Of a stretch of DNA of 64,000 nt, positions 25,550-33,016 are shown in pieces. Within the stretch, counting starts at the first letter, position 1. Each line of letters begins with the position of its first letter. The stretch is from Couchioplanes caeruleus (GTDB taxonomy: Bacteria > Actinomycetota > Actinomycetes > Mycobacteriales > Micromonosporaceae). The translations under genes and the position numbers were made by a program. The DNA is taken from NCBI RefSeq assembly GCF_003751945.1, contig NZ_RJKL01000001.1:6324001-6388000 (forward strand). The letters run 5' to 3'. The notes under the pieces are model-generated. The model saw only the letters and a list, made by a program, of their open reading frames with translations. It was not told the DNA's origin and ran no database searches.

Positions 25550-26896
25550 TCATGCCTGTGTGGGCAGCTCGATCTCGACCCGGGTCGGACCGCCGGCCGG
25601 ACTGTGTACGCGCATCCGGCCGTCCACGACGGCGATGCGGCGGGCCAGGCCGGACAGGCCGGGACCGTCCGGGTTCGCCCCGCCGATGCCGTCGTCCTCC
25701 ACGGTCACCGTCAGGCGCTCGCCGGACCGGATGACGCCGAGCCCGACACGGGTCGCCCGGCTGTGTTTGGCCGCGTTGGCGAGCAGCTCGGAGGCGCAGA
25801 AGTAGGCGATGGTCTCGATCGCGGGCGCCGGGCGGCCGGGCAGTTCGACGCTCACCGCGACCGGGATCGCGCTGCTCGTCGCGAGCGTCGCCAACGCGTC
25901 GCCGAGACCGTTGTCGAGGACCGGTGGGTGGATCCCGCGCACCAGGTCGCGCAGGTCGGCGAGGGCATCCTTCGCTCCGCGGTGGGCGAGCGCGACCAGT
26001 TCGCGGGCTTGTGCGAGGTCGGGTGGCGGGCCGCCGGCACCGAGCTTCTCGGTCGCCATACCGAGGTTCATCGCCAGCGTGGCCAGCCGGATCTGCGCGC
26101 CGTCGTGCAGGTCCCGTTCCAGCCGGCGCATCATCGCGGCCGCGTCGTCGATCGCGCGGGCCCGGCTGACCTGCAGTTCGCGTACCCGCTCGGCGAGGCG
26201 GCGCGGACCGAGCAGCCGTCGCATCGCGGCAAGGTCCAGTGCCGTACCGGCCTGCATCAACCACGGTGCTACCAGCAGCATGGCGAGGCCGGCCGCGGCG
26301 ATGAGGAACGTTCCGGCGAACGTCCGGGTACCGATAGGGCCGAACGGCGTCAGCGCCCACACCGGCCCGAGGCGCGTTCCCGGCGGGTGATTGCGAAACA
26401 GCGGCCACCACACCGGGTAGCTGAGGTTGACCAGCCCGAACACGTAGCAGAACGCGCCGTAGCCCTGGGGGATGGCCAGTGGCACCTTGAGCAGGCCGTA
26501 CCCGACGGCGCGCCAGCCAGGTCCGTCGGAGACCACGGCGCTGATCCGCTTGGAGGGCCGCGGTGGTGGGGCGTCCACGTGCACGTCGAGCAGCCGGTCC
26601 GCGAGTGAGCGGTGCACGGCTCCCATCGCGCGCCCGATCGGGGCGGCCAGCACGACGAGGAGCGCGATGGTGAGCGGAAGCAGGACCAGGAACACCGGTG
26701 CGACGACGGGTGCGGGCTGCCGGGACAGGGCTCCGGTCGCCCAGAGGACGAGGACGCCCAGGGCCGGCACGATCGCCGGTACGGCCAGGATCGCGGCGGC
26801 GGTGACCACGCCGACGACGCAGAACACCGCCCGGCGCAGGGCCAGTGTGGTGAACGGAGCCCTCAGCGTGGTCATCAGCCCATTGTCCAAGGTCAT
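25550..26896 (-). CDS. Sensor histidine kinase (NarL-type, HisKA_3)
   Basis: This 448-residue kinase has about four to six hydrophobic segments in its first 235 residues (a small sensor domain followed by paired helices), a dimerisation domain with ERDLHDGAQIRLATL that contains the phosphorylated histidine, and an HATPase with ELLANAAKHS and VEDDGIGGA. It probably senses a signal within the membrane. The ATG at 26896 overlaps the stop of the permease gene (ATGA), so I preferred it to an internal ATG at 26875. The order ATPase-permease-kinase-regulator suggests sensing and export of the same compound. Confidence 0.9.
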   Translation of the reverse strand: MTLDNGLMTTLRAPFTTLALRRAVFCVVGVVTAAAILAVPAIVPALGVLVLWATGALSRQPAPVVAPVFLVLLPLTIALLVVLAAPIGRAMGAVHRSLADRLLDVHVDAPPPRPSKRISAVVSDGPGWRAVGYGLLKVPLAIPQGYGAFCYVFGLVNLSYPVWWPLFRNHPPGTRLGPVWALTPFGPIGTRTFAGTFLIAAAGLAMLLVAPWLMQAGTALDLAAMRRLLGPRRLAERVRELQVSRARAIDDAAAMMRRLERDLHDGAQIRLATLAMNLGMATEKLGAGGPPPDLAQARELVALAHRGAKDALADLRDLVRGIHPPVLDNGLGDALATLATSSAIPVAVSVELPGRPAPAIETIAYFCASELLANAAKHSRATRVGLGVIRSGERLTVTVEDDGIGGANPDGPGLSGLARRIAVVDGRMRVHSPAGGPTRVEIELPTQA

Positions 26897-27753
26897 GCGT
26901 CGCGATGGCGAAGCAGCATGCCGCCGCACAGGATCGCCACCGCCGCGTACCCGCACATCAGCAGCGCGCTGATCCAGCCGGAGAACAGCCCGGGTACCGG
27001 CGAGGTCACCGCGATGGAGTTGAGCAGCATCAGCAGCGGTACGAAGCGGCCGACCGCGATGCCGCTCTCGCCGAACAGGCCGGCCACGATCATCGGGACG
27101 AACATCAGAGCGAACAGCGTGCCGATCGCGGCGCCCCCGTGCCGCACGATCGTCCCGATGCCCACCCCGATCAGCGCGGTGACGCCCAGATACACGCCGG
27201 TCAGCAGGACCGCGCGCAGGATCGCCGGGTCTGCCAGGGACGCGGCCGGGATGGCGGTGCCGCGGATCGCGAGCTGCCCGCTCAGATAACCGGCGAAGCT
27301 CGCGACCAGGCCGACGGTGAGAGCCGCGCCGCCGCACACGGCGACCTTGGCGGCCAGGACGATCCGACGCCGCGGGACGGCGGCGAGGGTCGAGCGGATC
27401 ATCCCGGTGCCGTATTCGCCGGTCACCATCAGGACGCCGAGCGCTCCGAGGAGCAACTGGGCCACGATGGCGCCGCCGAGGCTGTTGTTCAGTATCTGGG
27501 CGGCGGTGGCGACCGGGGTGTGCGATCGGTACCCGAGTCCCACCCCGGCCCCGGCCGCGGCCATCGAGACCACCGCAGCGATCGCCAGCCACCACGTCGA
27601 CCGGAGGCTACGCAGTTTGATCCGCTCCATCCGGACCGCGTGCCGGAATCCGTACCCGTTCATGTTTGTGCCTGGCGTTGTCATGCCCTTCTGACCCTCG
27701 CCCGCGATGCCGTCGGCGGGTGCGGCCGGGTGCCGCTCGGTGCCGGCGGTCAT
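26893..27753 (-). CDS. ABC-2 type transporter permease
   Basis: This 286-residue membrane protein has a charged N-terminus (to about residue 40), then six hydrophobic segments (about 52-72, 94-115, 140-165, 185-205, 215-232 and 255-278), and MVTGEYGTGMIRSTLAAVPR after the second, a phrase typical of ABC-2 permeases of bacitracin- or lantibiotic-type exporters. It pairs with the ATPase directly upstream: its ATG overlaps that stop, and its own stop overlaps the kinase start. The cargo is unknown. Confidence 0.88.
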   Translation of the reverse strand: MTAGTERHPAAPADGIAGEGQKGMTTPGTNMNGYGFRHAVRMERIKLRSLRSTWWLAIAAVVSMAAAGAGVGLGYRSHTPVATAAQILNNSLGGAIVAQLLLGALGVLMVTGEYGTGMIRSTLAAVPRRRIVLAAKVAVCGGAALTVGLVASFAGYLSGQLAIRGTAIPAASLADPAILRAVLLTGVYLGVTALIGVGIGTIVRHGGAAIGTLFALMFVPMIVAGLFGESGIAVGRFVPLLMLLNSIAVTSPVPGLFSGWISALLMCGYAAVAILCGGMLLRHRDA

Positions 27754-28526
27754 GACGCTCCCACTCCGCGATAGTCGGTGGCCTGCGAGGTGAGCCGGAA
27801 GAACGCGTCCTCCAGGCTGTCGTCGCCGGCGGCGACGAGTTCGGCGACGGTCGTCTCGGCCAGCAGCCGGCCACGACCGATGACCACCAGCCGGTCGGCG
27901 GTCAGCGCCATTTCGGCGATCAGATGGCTGGACACGAACACCGTCCGGCCTTCGGCGGCGAGTCCGCGCAGCAGTTCCCGGATCCAACGGATGCCCTCCG
28001 GATCCAGCCCGTTGACCGGCTCGTCGAGCAAGAGAACACCCGGGTCGCCGAGCAGCGCCACAGCGACGCCGAGGCGCTGGCGCATGCCGAGCGAGTATGT
28101 ACCGGCACGCCGCGTTGCCGCGTCGGACAGGCCGACGATGCGCAGCACCTGCTCGACCCGGGAACCGGGGATGTCGTTGCTCGCGGCCAGTGCGGCCAGG
28201 TGGGCACGGGCGCTGCGGCCGGGATGGAACGCCCCGGCATCGAGGAGCGCGCCGACCGTCCTCAACGGCCGGTTCAGGTCCGAGTACCGGACGCCGCCGA
28301 TCAATGCTTCGCCATGGTCCGGGGCATTCAGGCCGAGGATCATCCGCATCGTCGTCGACTTGCCGGATCCGTTCGGGCCGAGGAAGCCGGTCACCACCCC
28401 CGGCTGCACCCGGACGCTCAACCCGTCGACGGCGACCCGGTCGCCATAGCGTTTCGTCAGCTCACGTAGTTCGATCACAAGATCGACGCTATTCACCGCC
28501 GTCGGCGCTCGGAAGCCGGAAACCAT
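27750..28526 (-). CDS. ABC transporter ATP-binding protein
   Basis: This 258-residue ATPase has Walker A GPNGSGKST, the signature YSLGMRQRLGVAVALLG (a common exporter variant of LSGGQ), Walker B VLLLDEPVNGLDP and the switch histidine in VFVSSHLIAE. It energises the ABC-2 permease encoded next, probably as an exporter or self-resistance pump. The ATG at 28526 has GGAG 4 bp upstream; a GTG at 28478, nearer the start of the conserved domain, is an alternative. It is the first gene of a four-gene operon with a two-component system, each junction overlapping or nearly so. Confidence 0.92.
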   Translation of the reverse strand: MVSGFRAPTAVNSVDLVIELRELTKRYGDRVAVDGLSVRVQPGVVTGFLGPNGSGKSTTMRMILGLNAPDHGEALIGGVRYSDLNRPLRTVGALLDAGAFHPGRSARAHLAALAASNDIPGSRVEQVLRIVGLSDAATRRAGTYSLGMRQRLGVAVALLGDPGVLLLDEPVNGLDPEGIRWIRELLRGLAAEGRTVFVSSHLIAEMALTADRLVVIGRGRLLAETTVAELVAAGDDSLEDAFFRLTSQATDYRGVGAS

Positions 28527-28565
28527 CCGACTCCGCCTGGGGGTTTTCCACCCCGTCGCGACGTG

Positions 28566-29225
28566 CTAGGGGCCGAAGGCGAAGTAGTTCAGGTTGAGGA
28601 ACTCGACTCCGGACTGGCAGCTGAAGGTCAGGTACACCGTGTGCATCCCGGTGACCGGAGTGATGATCGTGGACTGGGTCTGCCAGTCCTGCCAGCCGCC
28701 CAAATTGCCGACCGTGAGGCTGCCCACCGGCGGGCTCGACGGGCTGTCGAGGCGGATCTCCACCTGGCCGGTCACCCCGTCGCCGACGTCGGAGGCGACC
28801 CGCGCGGCGAACCGGGTGGCCGGGGTGGCGCCGAAGTTGATCTCGTCGAAGCGCAGCCAGTCGCCGTTGTTGATCCAGCCGACGTTCCGCCCGCCGCCCT
28901 CGTCCTCGGTGTCCTGGGACTCGGTGCCCTGCTGGCTGGTCGCGTACTCCGCCTGGATGATCGTGTACGCGTCGATGCCGCCCACCGGCGCCGAGGGCGG
29001 TACGGAGGACGGCGACGGGTCGGCGGCCGCCGAGGTGGCCACCGGTGCGGACGCCGGCGGTACGGCCGCCGCGGACGCCGGGTCGGCCGGGCCGTCCTGA
29101 AGCCGGCCGATCAGGTAGCCGAACGCCGTCAGCGCCAGCCCGGCCGCGGCGAGCGCGACCCGGTTGCGGGTGACCCTCGAGCGGGAGTGGTAGACCCCGG
29201 CGGAGGGAGAGGTGGGCGTAGTCAT
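28566..29225 (-). CDS. Membrane-anchored CBM6-like carbohydrate-binding protein
   Basis: This 219-residue protein has a short cytoplasmic N-terminus, one transmembrane helix (about residues 24-42, VALAAAGLALTAFGYLIG), a Ser/Pro/Ala linker (about 48-85) and a C-terminal beta-sandwich domain (about 88-219). AYTIIQAEYATSQQG, VGWINNGDWLRFDEINFG and MHTVYLTFS are typical of CBM6-type modules. It is likely displayed outside the cell bound to polysaccharide. I see no catalytic domain. The ATG at 29225 was preferred over an upstream start with a disordered extension. Confidence 0.8.
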   Translation of the reverse strand: MTTPTSPSAGVYHSRSRVTRNRVALAAAGLALTAFGYLIGRLQDGPADPASAAAVPPASAPVATSAAADPSPSSVPPSAPVGGIDAYTIIQAEYATSQQGTESQDTEDEGGGRNVGWINNGDWLRFDEINFGATPATRFAARVASDVGDGVTGQVEIRLDSPSSPPVGSLTVGNLGGWQDWQTQSTIITPVTGMHTVYLTFSCQSGVEFLNLNYFAFGP

Positions 29226-29402
29226 CGGATCGAGAGGATAGCTCAGCACCGCGGGGGACAAGTGTCCCGCGAAGAGGACCCCGACCAGCCGATCCGGCGA
29301 ACTCCCCGCGGGTGAACCCGACCCCGGTCGCACAGTGGGGCTATCCAGGCGGCCGGAGCCGCGCCATTATCGGGCCTATCGGTCGCTGGAAGGAGGAATC
29401 GG

Positions 29403-30302
29403 ATGGCGGACTGGATCCTGGTGCCCTGTCTGGTGTCGTTGCGTACCGAGTTCAACCGGCTGGCGCCGGACCGTGGCAAGGCCTCGGACGGTGCCCTCGG
29501 CGATGCGTCGCATGCGGCGAGCCCGTCGGACCACAACCCCGACGAGACCGGCAGGACCCCGTACGAGGACAGCGACCGCGTCAACGAGGTGCACGCGATC
29601 GACGTCGACAAGGACCTGCGCAAGCCGGGCTGGACCATGGCCCGGTGTGTCGGCGTCATCGTCAAGCGCCACCGCGAGGGGCGCGACGACCGGCTGCAGA
29701 ACGTCATCTACCAGCGCCGTATCTGGTCCCGTACGTGGGGCTGGACCGCGCGCGCCTACACGGGCGCCAACCCGCACACCGGGCACGCGCACTTCAGCGC
29801 CCGCTACACCGCCGCACAGGAGCGCGACACCAGCCCGTGGGGGCTGCTCGAGGAGGACGACGTGACCAAGAGCGAGTTCATCGCCTGGATGACCGAGTGG
29901 GCGCGCAGCACCGCGGGCCGGGAGGCCCTGGCCCGCGCGGTGCTGACCTACGACCCGGGCAAGGATGCGAGCGGCAAGGTGCTCCCCGGCGGCATCGTCA
30001 ACCCGGGCCCCGACGCCGCGAGCAATCCGACCGTCGGCGCGGCCTGGGCGCTCAATCGCGCGATCGTGGCATCCCTCGTGGGTCACCAGATCCGCGACCG
30101 CGTCGATCAGGTCCAGGCCGGCGTGGAAGCCCTGCTCCGGGGAGGGCCGACACCGCCTCCGGTGGGTGCGCAGGTCACCGCGCGGTCGGCGCTCGACGCG
30201 ATCGGTTCCGGCGCCCTGACGGCCGAGGAGACGGCCGAGGCCCTGCGGTCCGCCCTGGGCGCGGACCGGGCGGCGCAGGTCGGCCGGCTGCTGGGCGGCT
30301 GA
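29403..30302 (+). CDS. M15-type peptidase-like protein (endolysin-like)
   Basis: This 299-residue protein has an N-terminal domain (about 1-150) with SDHNPDETG, HAIDVDKDLRK and HTGHAHFS. These give the His, Asp and His zinc ligands and the catalytic-region spacing of phage-type peptidase M15 domains, which cleave peptidoglycan cross-links or stem peptides. The remaining half (about 155-299) is helical and Ala/Arg-rich with no named domain. There is no signal peptide, as in many phage lysins. No other phage gene is nearby, so it may be a domesticated lysin or a tailocin-type lysin. GGAGGAA precedes the ATG. Confidence 0.7.
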   Translation: MADWILVPCLVSLRTEFNRLAPDRGKASDGALGDASHAASPSDHNPDETGRTPYEDSDRVNEVHAIDVDKDLRKPGWTMARCVGVIVKRHREGRDDRLQNVIYQRRIWSRTWGWTARAYTGANPHTGHAHFSARYTAAQERDTSPWGLLEEDDVTKSEFIAWMTEWARSTAGREALARAVLTYDPGKDASGKVLPGGIVNPGPDAASNPTVGAAWALNRAIVASLVGHQIRDRVDQVQAGVEALLRGGPTPPPVGAQVTARSALDAIGSGALTAEETAEALRSALGADRAAQVGRLLGG

Positions 30303-30312
30303 GCCGGCCCGG

Positions 30313-30987
30313 CTAGCCCTCCACGCCCGTGGCGGTGTGCGCGGCACCGACCGGTTTGGACTGCGACGAGCCCCGCTGGCGCAGATAGATGGCCAGGATG
30401 GCCATGGAAGCGACCGCGAGCAGTTCGGACTGCCAGTTCTGCAGCGTACGGTTCCAGAAATCGGGAGCCGTCAGGTATTCCGCCGCGCTCATCGGGTCTT
30501 CGAGGTCGCTCAACTGCTGCTCGTTGAAGGCGGCGCGTCCCGCGATGAACTGGGCGAGCCAGGACAGCAGGAAGATCGCGCCCATGACGAAGCCCAGCGA
30601 GTTCGAGAAGAGGAACAGCTTGAAGCCCCGGGCCCGCGCCCACGCCGGGGAGTCCTCGTCGGCGTAGCGGCCGACCTTCTGGTCCTTGTCCGACTCCAGG
30701 CCGGGCTGGTCCAGGCTCTTCGACTCGGGCGAGCCCTTCTGCACGAGCCACACGGTCAGGAAGATGAAGAGGAAGAACTGGAGATACTCCGACTGCCAGT
30801 TCTCGGCCACGTCCGCGGCGAAGCTGGCCGAGGTGATGTAGCGGCCGAAGGAGATCTCCGGCAGCCCCTCGGTGAGCTGCCGCTGGTTGAAGTCGGCGAG
30901 ACCGGCGAACGCCTGGCCGACGAGCACGACGAGGAACAGCAGGCCGAAGGTGAGCCCGAGGGCGTTCTCGCGGACGAAGCGTCTCAC
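30313..30987 (-). CDS. DUF6766 family membrane protein with internal duplication
   Basis: This 224-residue protein appears to have four membrane helices arranged as two hairpins. Each half repeats the same pattern: a hydrophobic helix, FNQRQL or FNEQQL, a short segment ending in YIT or YLT, then NWQSEYLQFF or NWQSELLAVA and a second helix ending in Gln-rich basic sequence and a Ser-Lys pair. The family is of unknown function. The GTG start overlaps the stop of a 27-residue membrane peptide, which in turn follows a lipoprotein gene, forming a three-gene operon. Confidence 0.85.
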   Translation of the reverse strand: MRRFVRENALGLTFGLLFLVVLVGQAFAGLADFNQRQLTEGLPEISFGRYITSASFAADVAENWQSEYLQFFLFIFLTVWLVQKGSPESKSLDQPGLESDKDQKVGRYADEDSPAWARARGFKLFLFSNSLGFVMGAIFLLSWLAQFIAGRAAFNEQQLSDLEDPMSAAEYLTAPDFWNRTLQNWQSELLAVASMAILAIYLRQRGSSQSKPVGAAHTATGVEG

Positions 30988-31067
30988 CGGTGCAGCACCC
31001 CCAGCGCGATGAAGTAGGCCAGGCCGCAGCCGACGACCAGAAGCAACAGGATGAACAGCGCCCGCAT
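30984..31067 (-). CDS. 27-residue membrane micropeptide
   Basis: A complete short frame runs from ATG 31067 to TGA at 30984-30986. The peptide begins MRALFILLLLVVGCGLAYFI and ends HR, so it is a single hydrophobic helix with basic ends. A perfect AGGAGG lies 7 bases before the ATG, and the stop overlaps the DUF6766 start as GTGA, both strong signs of real translation. It sits between a lipoprotein and a membrane protein and may be a subunit or assembly factor of a small envelope complex. Confidence 0.75.
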   Translation of the reverse strand: MRALFILLLLVVGCGLAYFIALGVLHR

Positions 31068-31070
31068 CGC

Positions 31071-31466
31071 TCAGCCTCCTTGCACGACGCAGTCGTACGG
31101 CCGGTCGCCTCGCGGCGTGCAGCCGGCCGCGACCACCCGCCAGCCGCCGGGGAAGACGGCGAGGAACATCGTGTCGCCGGTGAGGCGTACCTGGGCCCAC
31201 TGCCCGTAGACGTCGGTGCCGGTCACCGCGCCGGCCGACGGCAGGTCCTCGTCGAGGATCGCCCGGTCGCAGGACTGGCCGGCGGCCTCCTCGACCTGCG
31301 CGAGCGTCTCCGGCGCCAGCGTCGCGCAGGCGGCGGCGCCGTCCTGGCTCTGTACGGCCGTCAGCAGCCGCACCGCCACGTCGGCAGCCGCCTCACCACG
31401 CTCCGCGGCCGGTGCGCAGCCCGACAGGAGGAGCAGCAGCGCCGCGGGCATCCATCGTCTCACCAC
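31071..31466 (-). CDS. Small lipoprotein
   Basis: This protein of about 131 residues begins VVRRWMPAALLLLLSGCAPA, a lipoprotein signal with lipobox LSGC, so it should be anchored to the outer face of the membrane. The mature part is a compact domain with two or three Cys (CATLAPETL, QSCDRAIL, AGCTPRG, YDCVVQGG), resembling NTF2/SnoaL-like small secreted domains, but I do not name the family. The start is uncertain: GTG at 31466 fits the signal peptide, while a TTG at 31499 is also in frame. The next gene, a 27-residue peptide, starts 3 bp after its stop. Confidence 0.75.
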   Translation of the reverse strand: MVRRWMPAALLLLLSGCAPAAERGEAAADVAVRLLTAVQSQDGAAACATLAPETLAQVEEAAGQSCDRAILDEDLPSAGAVTGTDVYGQWAQVRLTGDTMFLAVFPGGWRVVAAGCTPRGDRPYDCVVQGG

Positions 31467-31499
31467 GAGCGCCGCTTTCCCCGGCGGCGTCTTTTCCAA

Positions 31500-32213
31500 T
31501 CATGGAAGACCGGCGGACGCCTCCGCCTCCCGCAGGAACTGCTCGATCCAGCCGATGCGCTGCGTGCTCAACCCCGCCTCGCGGGCCTGGCGCAGGGCCT
31601 CCCGCACGTGGGCGAGCCCCTGGTCGCGGAGCCCGTCGGCCAGCTCCGCCAGGCCCAGCGCCACTGTGCCGCCCGGGATCCAGCGCGGATCGCCGAGCTC
31701 CTCGCGCAGCTCGTGGGAGATCCGCAGGTGGTGCAGGGCCAGGTCCGATTCCAGGTCGCCGCTGGCGTGATAGAAGCCGATGTGGCGGTGCACCTCCGAG
31801 CGCAGCAGCAGGTCACCGTGCTTCTCGGCCAGCTCCAGCGCCTCGGTGAAGCACGCCATCGCCGCTTCCCAGTCGCCGTGCAGCACCTGGTGCACGAGGC
31901 CGAGGCCAAAGAGGGACTCCGCCGTGCCGCCCGGGTCGCCGATCTCGCGGCGGATGCTCAGCGCCTGCCGGAAGAGGCGCTCCTCGGTGCCGCTGTCCGC
32001 CTGGGCCAGGTCGTTCTCCAGCGTCCGGAAGTGGGCCAGCATGCCGAGCCGGTCCAGGGCCGCGGCCTCCAGCGCCCGGTCACCGGCGGCCCGCGCCTCG
32101 TCCAGCAGGCCGGTGAACGTCGCCTCGGCCTGGGTGTAGTCGCCGGTCCGGAAGGCGGCCTCGTACAGGGCCTCGTTGCCGGCCGTCAGTGTGTCCCGCG
32201 TTGTCGTCCCCAT
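31500..32213 (-). CDS. Tetratricopeptide repeat protein
   Basis: This 237-residue protein is almost entirely helical with about five TPR-like helix pairs (for example DYTQAEATFTGLLDEARAAG, GLVHQVLHGDWEAAMACFTE, DLALHHLRISHELREELGD). It has no catalytic motif, membrane segment or signal peptide. Similar stand-alone TPR proteins act as adaptors or resemble the C-terminal repeats of SARP/AfsR or LuxR regulators. It lies in line with the lipoprotein/micropeptide/DUF6766 genes but 33 bp or more upstream, so operon membership is possible but not shown. Confidence 0.8.
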   Translation of the reverse strand: MGTTTRDTLTAGNEALYEAAFRTGDYTQAEATFTGLLDEARAAGDRALEAAALDRLGMLAHFRTLENDLAQADSGTEERLFRQALSIRREIGDPGGTAESLFGLGLVHQVLHGDWEAAMACFTEALELAEKHGDLLLRSEVHRHIGFYHASGDLESDLALHHLRISHELREELGDPRWIPGGTVALGLAELADGLRDQGLAHVREALRQAREAGLSTQRIGWIEQFLREAEASAGLP

Positions 32214-32248
32214 ATGCGGAGATTACGCGCGATCGCGGGTGAAATGGG

Positions 32249-32986
32249 TCATTCCTGGAGGCCTTCGGGCGCCGGCGGCGCGGTGAAGGCGACGTCGCTG
32301 ACATCGGCGACGATCTCGGTGAGGTCGGTGCCGTACGCGGCGGGCTCCCGGATCCGGAGCACGAGGCAGAACGGCCGGTCCGCGCCGAAGCGCCGGAACA
32401 GCTCCCGATGGTGGTTCGCCAGGTAGCGGGCCGTGGCGAGGTTGCCGCCGGCGGTCAGCCCGCCGAGGTAGAGCACCGGCCGCCCGTCCGCCGGGCCCCA
32501 GAAGCGCGCCAGCACGGCGTACCCGGTCTCGGGGGTGTGGACGTACTCCTGGCCGCCGACGGAGAAGGCGAGCTTGGCGCCGTCGCCGTGCGCCGGCCAC
32601 TCGTACACCGTGTAGCTGAGTCCGTGCAGCACCGCCCGCAGGTGGGTGCCGGCCCGAGGGTTGGCGCCCGGGCCGCCGACGCAGAACTCGGCGACGCGGC
32701 CCAGCTCGTGCACGGGCTGCCCGCCGCCGACCAGGTCGGCGCGGGCGCCGCACTCGCGCACGATCGTCGCCAGCTCGACGAGGGCGGCCACATCGCGGCG
32801 GTGGATGCTCTCTTCGCGGGGCGACGAGGCGTGCCGGGACGCGACGAGCAGGCTGGTCGCGCCGGCGGTGAGGCCGAAGAAGGCGCGCTCGCGCTCCAGC
32901 CGCCGGCGCCGGATGGCGAACTGGGCCAGCCACACCGCCGCGCCGGCGATGACGCTGGCAAGAAGATTGATCAACAGGTCGCCCAC
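32249..32986 (-). CDS. Unknown protein with N-terminal membrane anchor
   Basis: This 245-residue protein has one transmembrane helix at residues about 5-24 (LINLLASVIAGAAVWLAQFA), a basic stretch after it (IRRRRLERER), then a soluble domain of about 200 residues with mixed alpha/beta character. It contains GGGQPVHELGRVAEF and YLGGLTAGGNLATARYLANH. The central part recalls nucleotide- or sugar-binding cytoplasmic domains tethered to the membrane, but I cannot assign a family. The TPR gene follows 35 bp downstream on the same strand. Confidence 0.7.
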   Translation of the reverse strand: MGDLLINLLASVIAGAAVWLAQFAIRRRRLERERAFFGLTAGATSLLVASRHASSPREESIHRRDVAALVELATIVRECGARADLVGGGQPVHELGRVAEFCVGGPGANPRAGTHLRAVLHGLSYTVYEWPAHGDGAKLAFSVGGQEYVHTPETGYAVLARFWGPADGRPVLYLGGLTAGGNLATARYLANHHRELFRRFGADRPFCLVLRIREPAAYGTDLTEIVADVSDVAFTAPPAPEGLQE

Positions 32987-33016
32987 GCGTTCATGGTGAC
33001 CGATGGCTGTCCGGCG

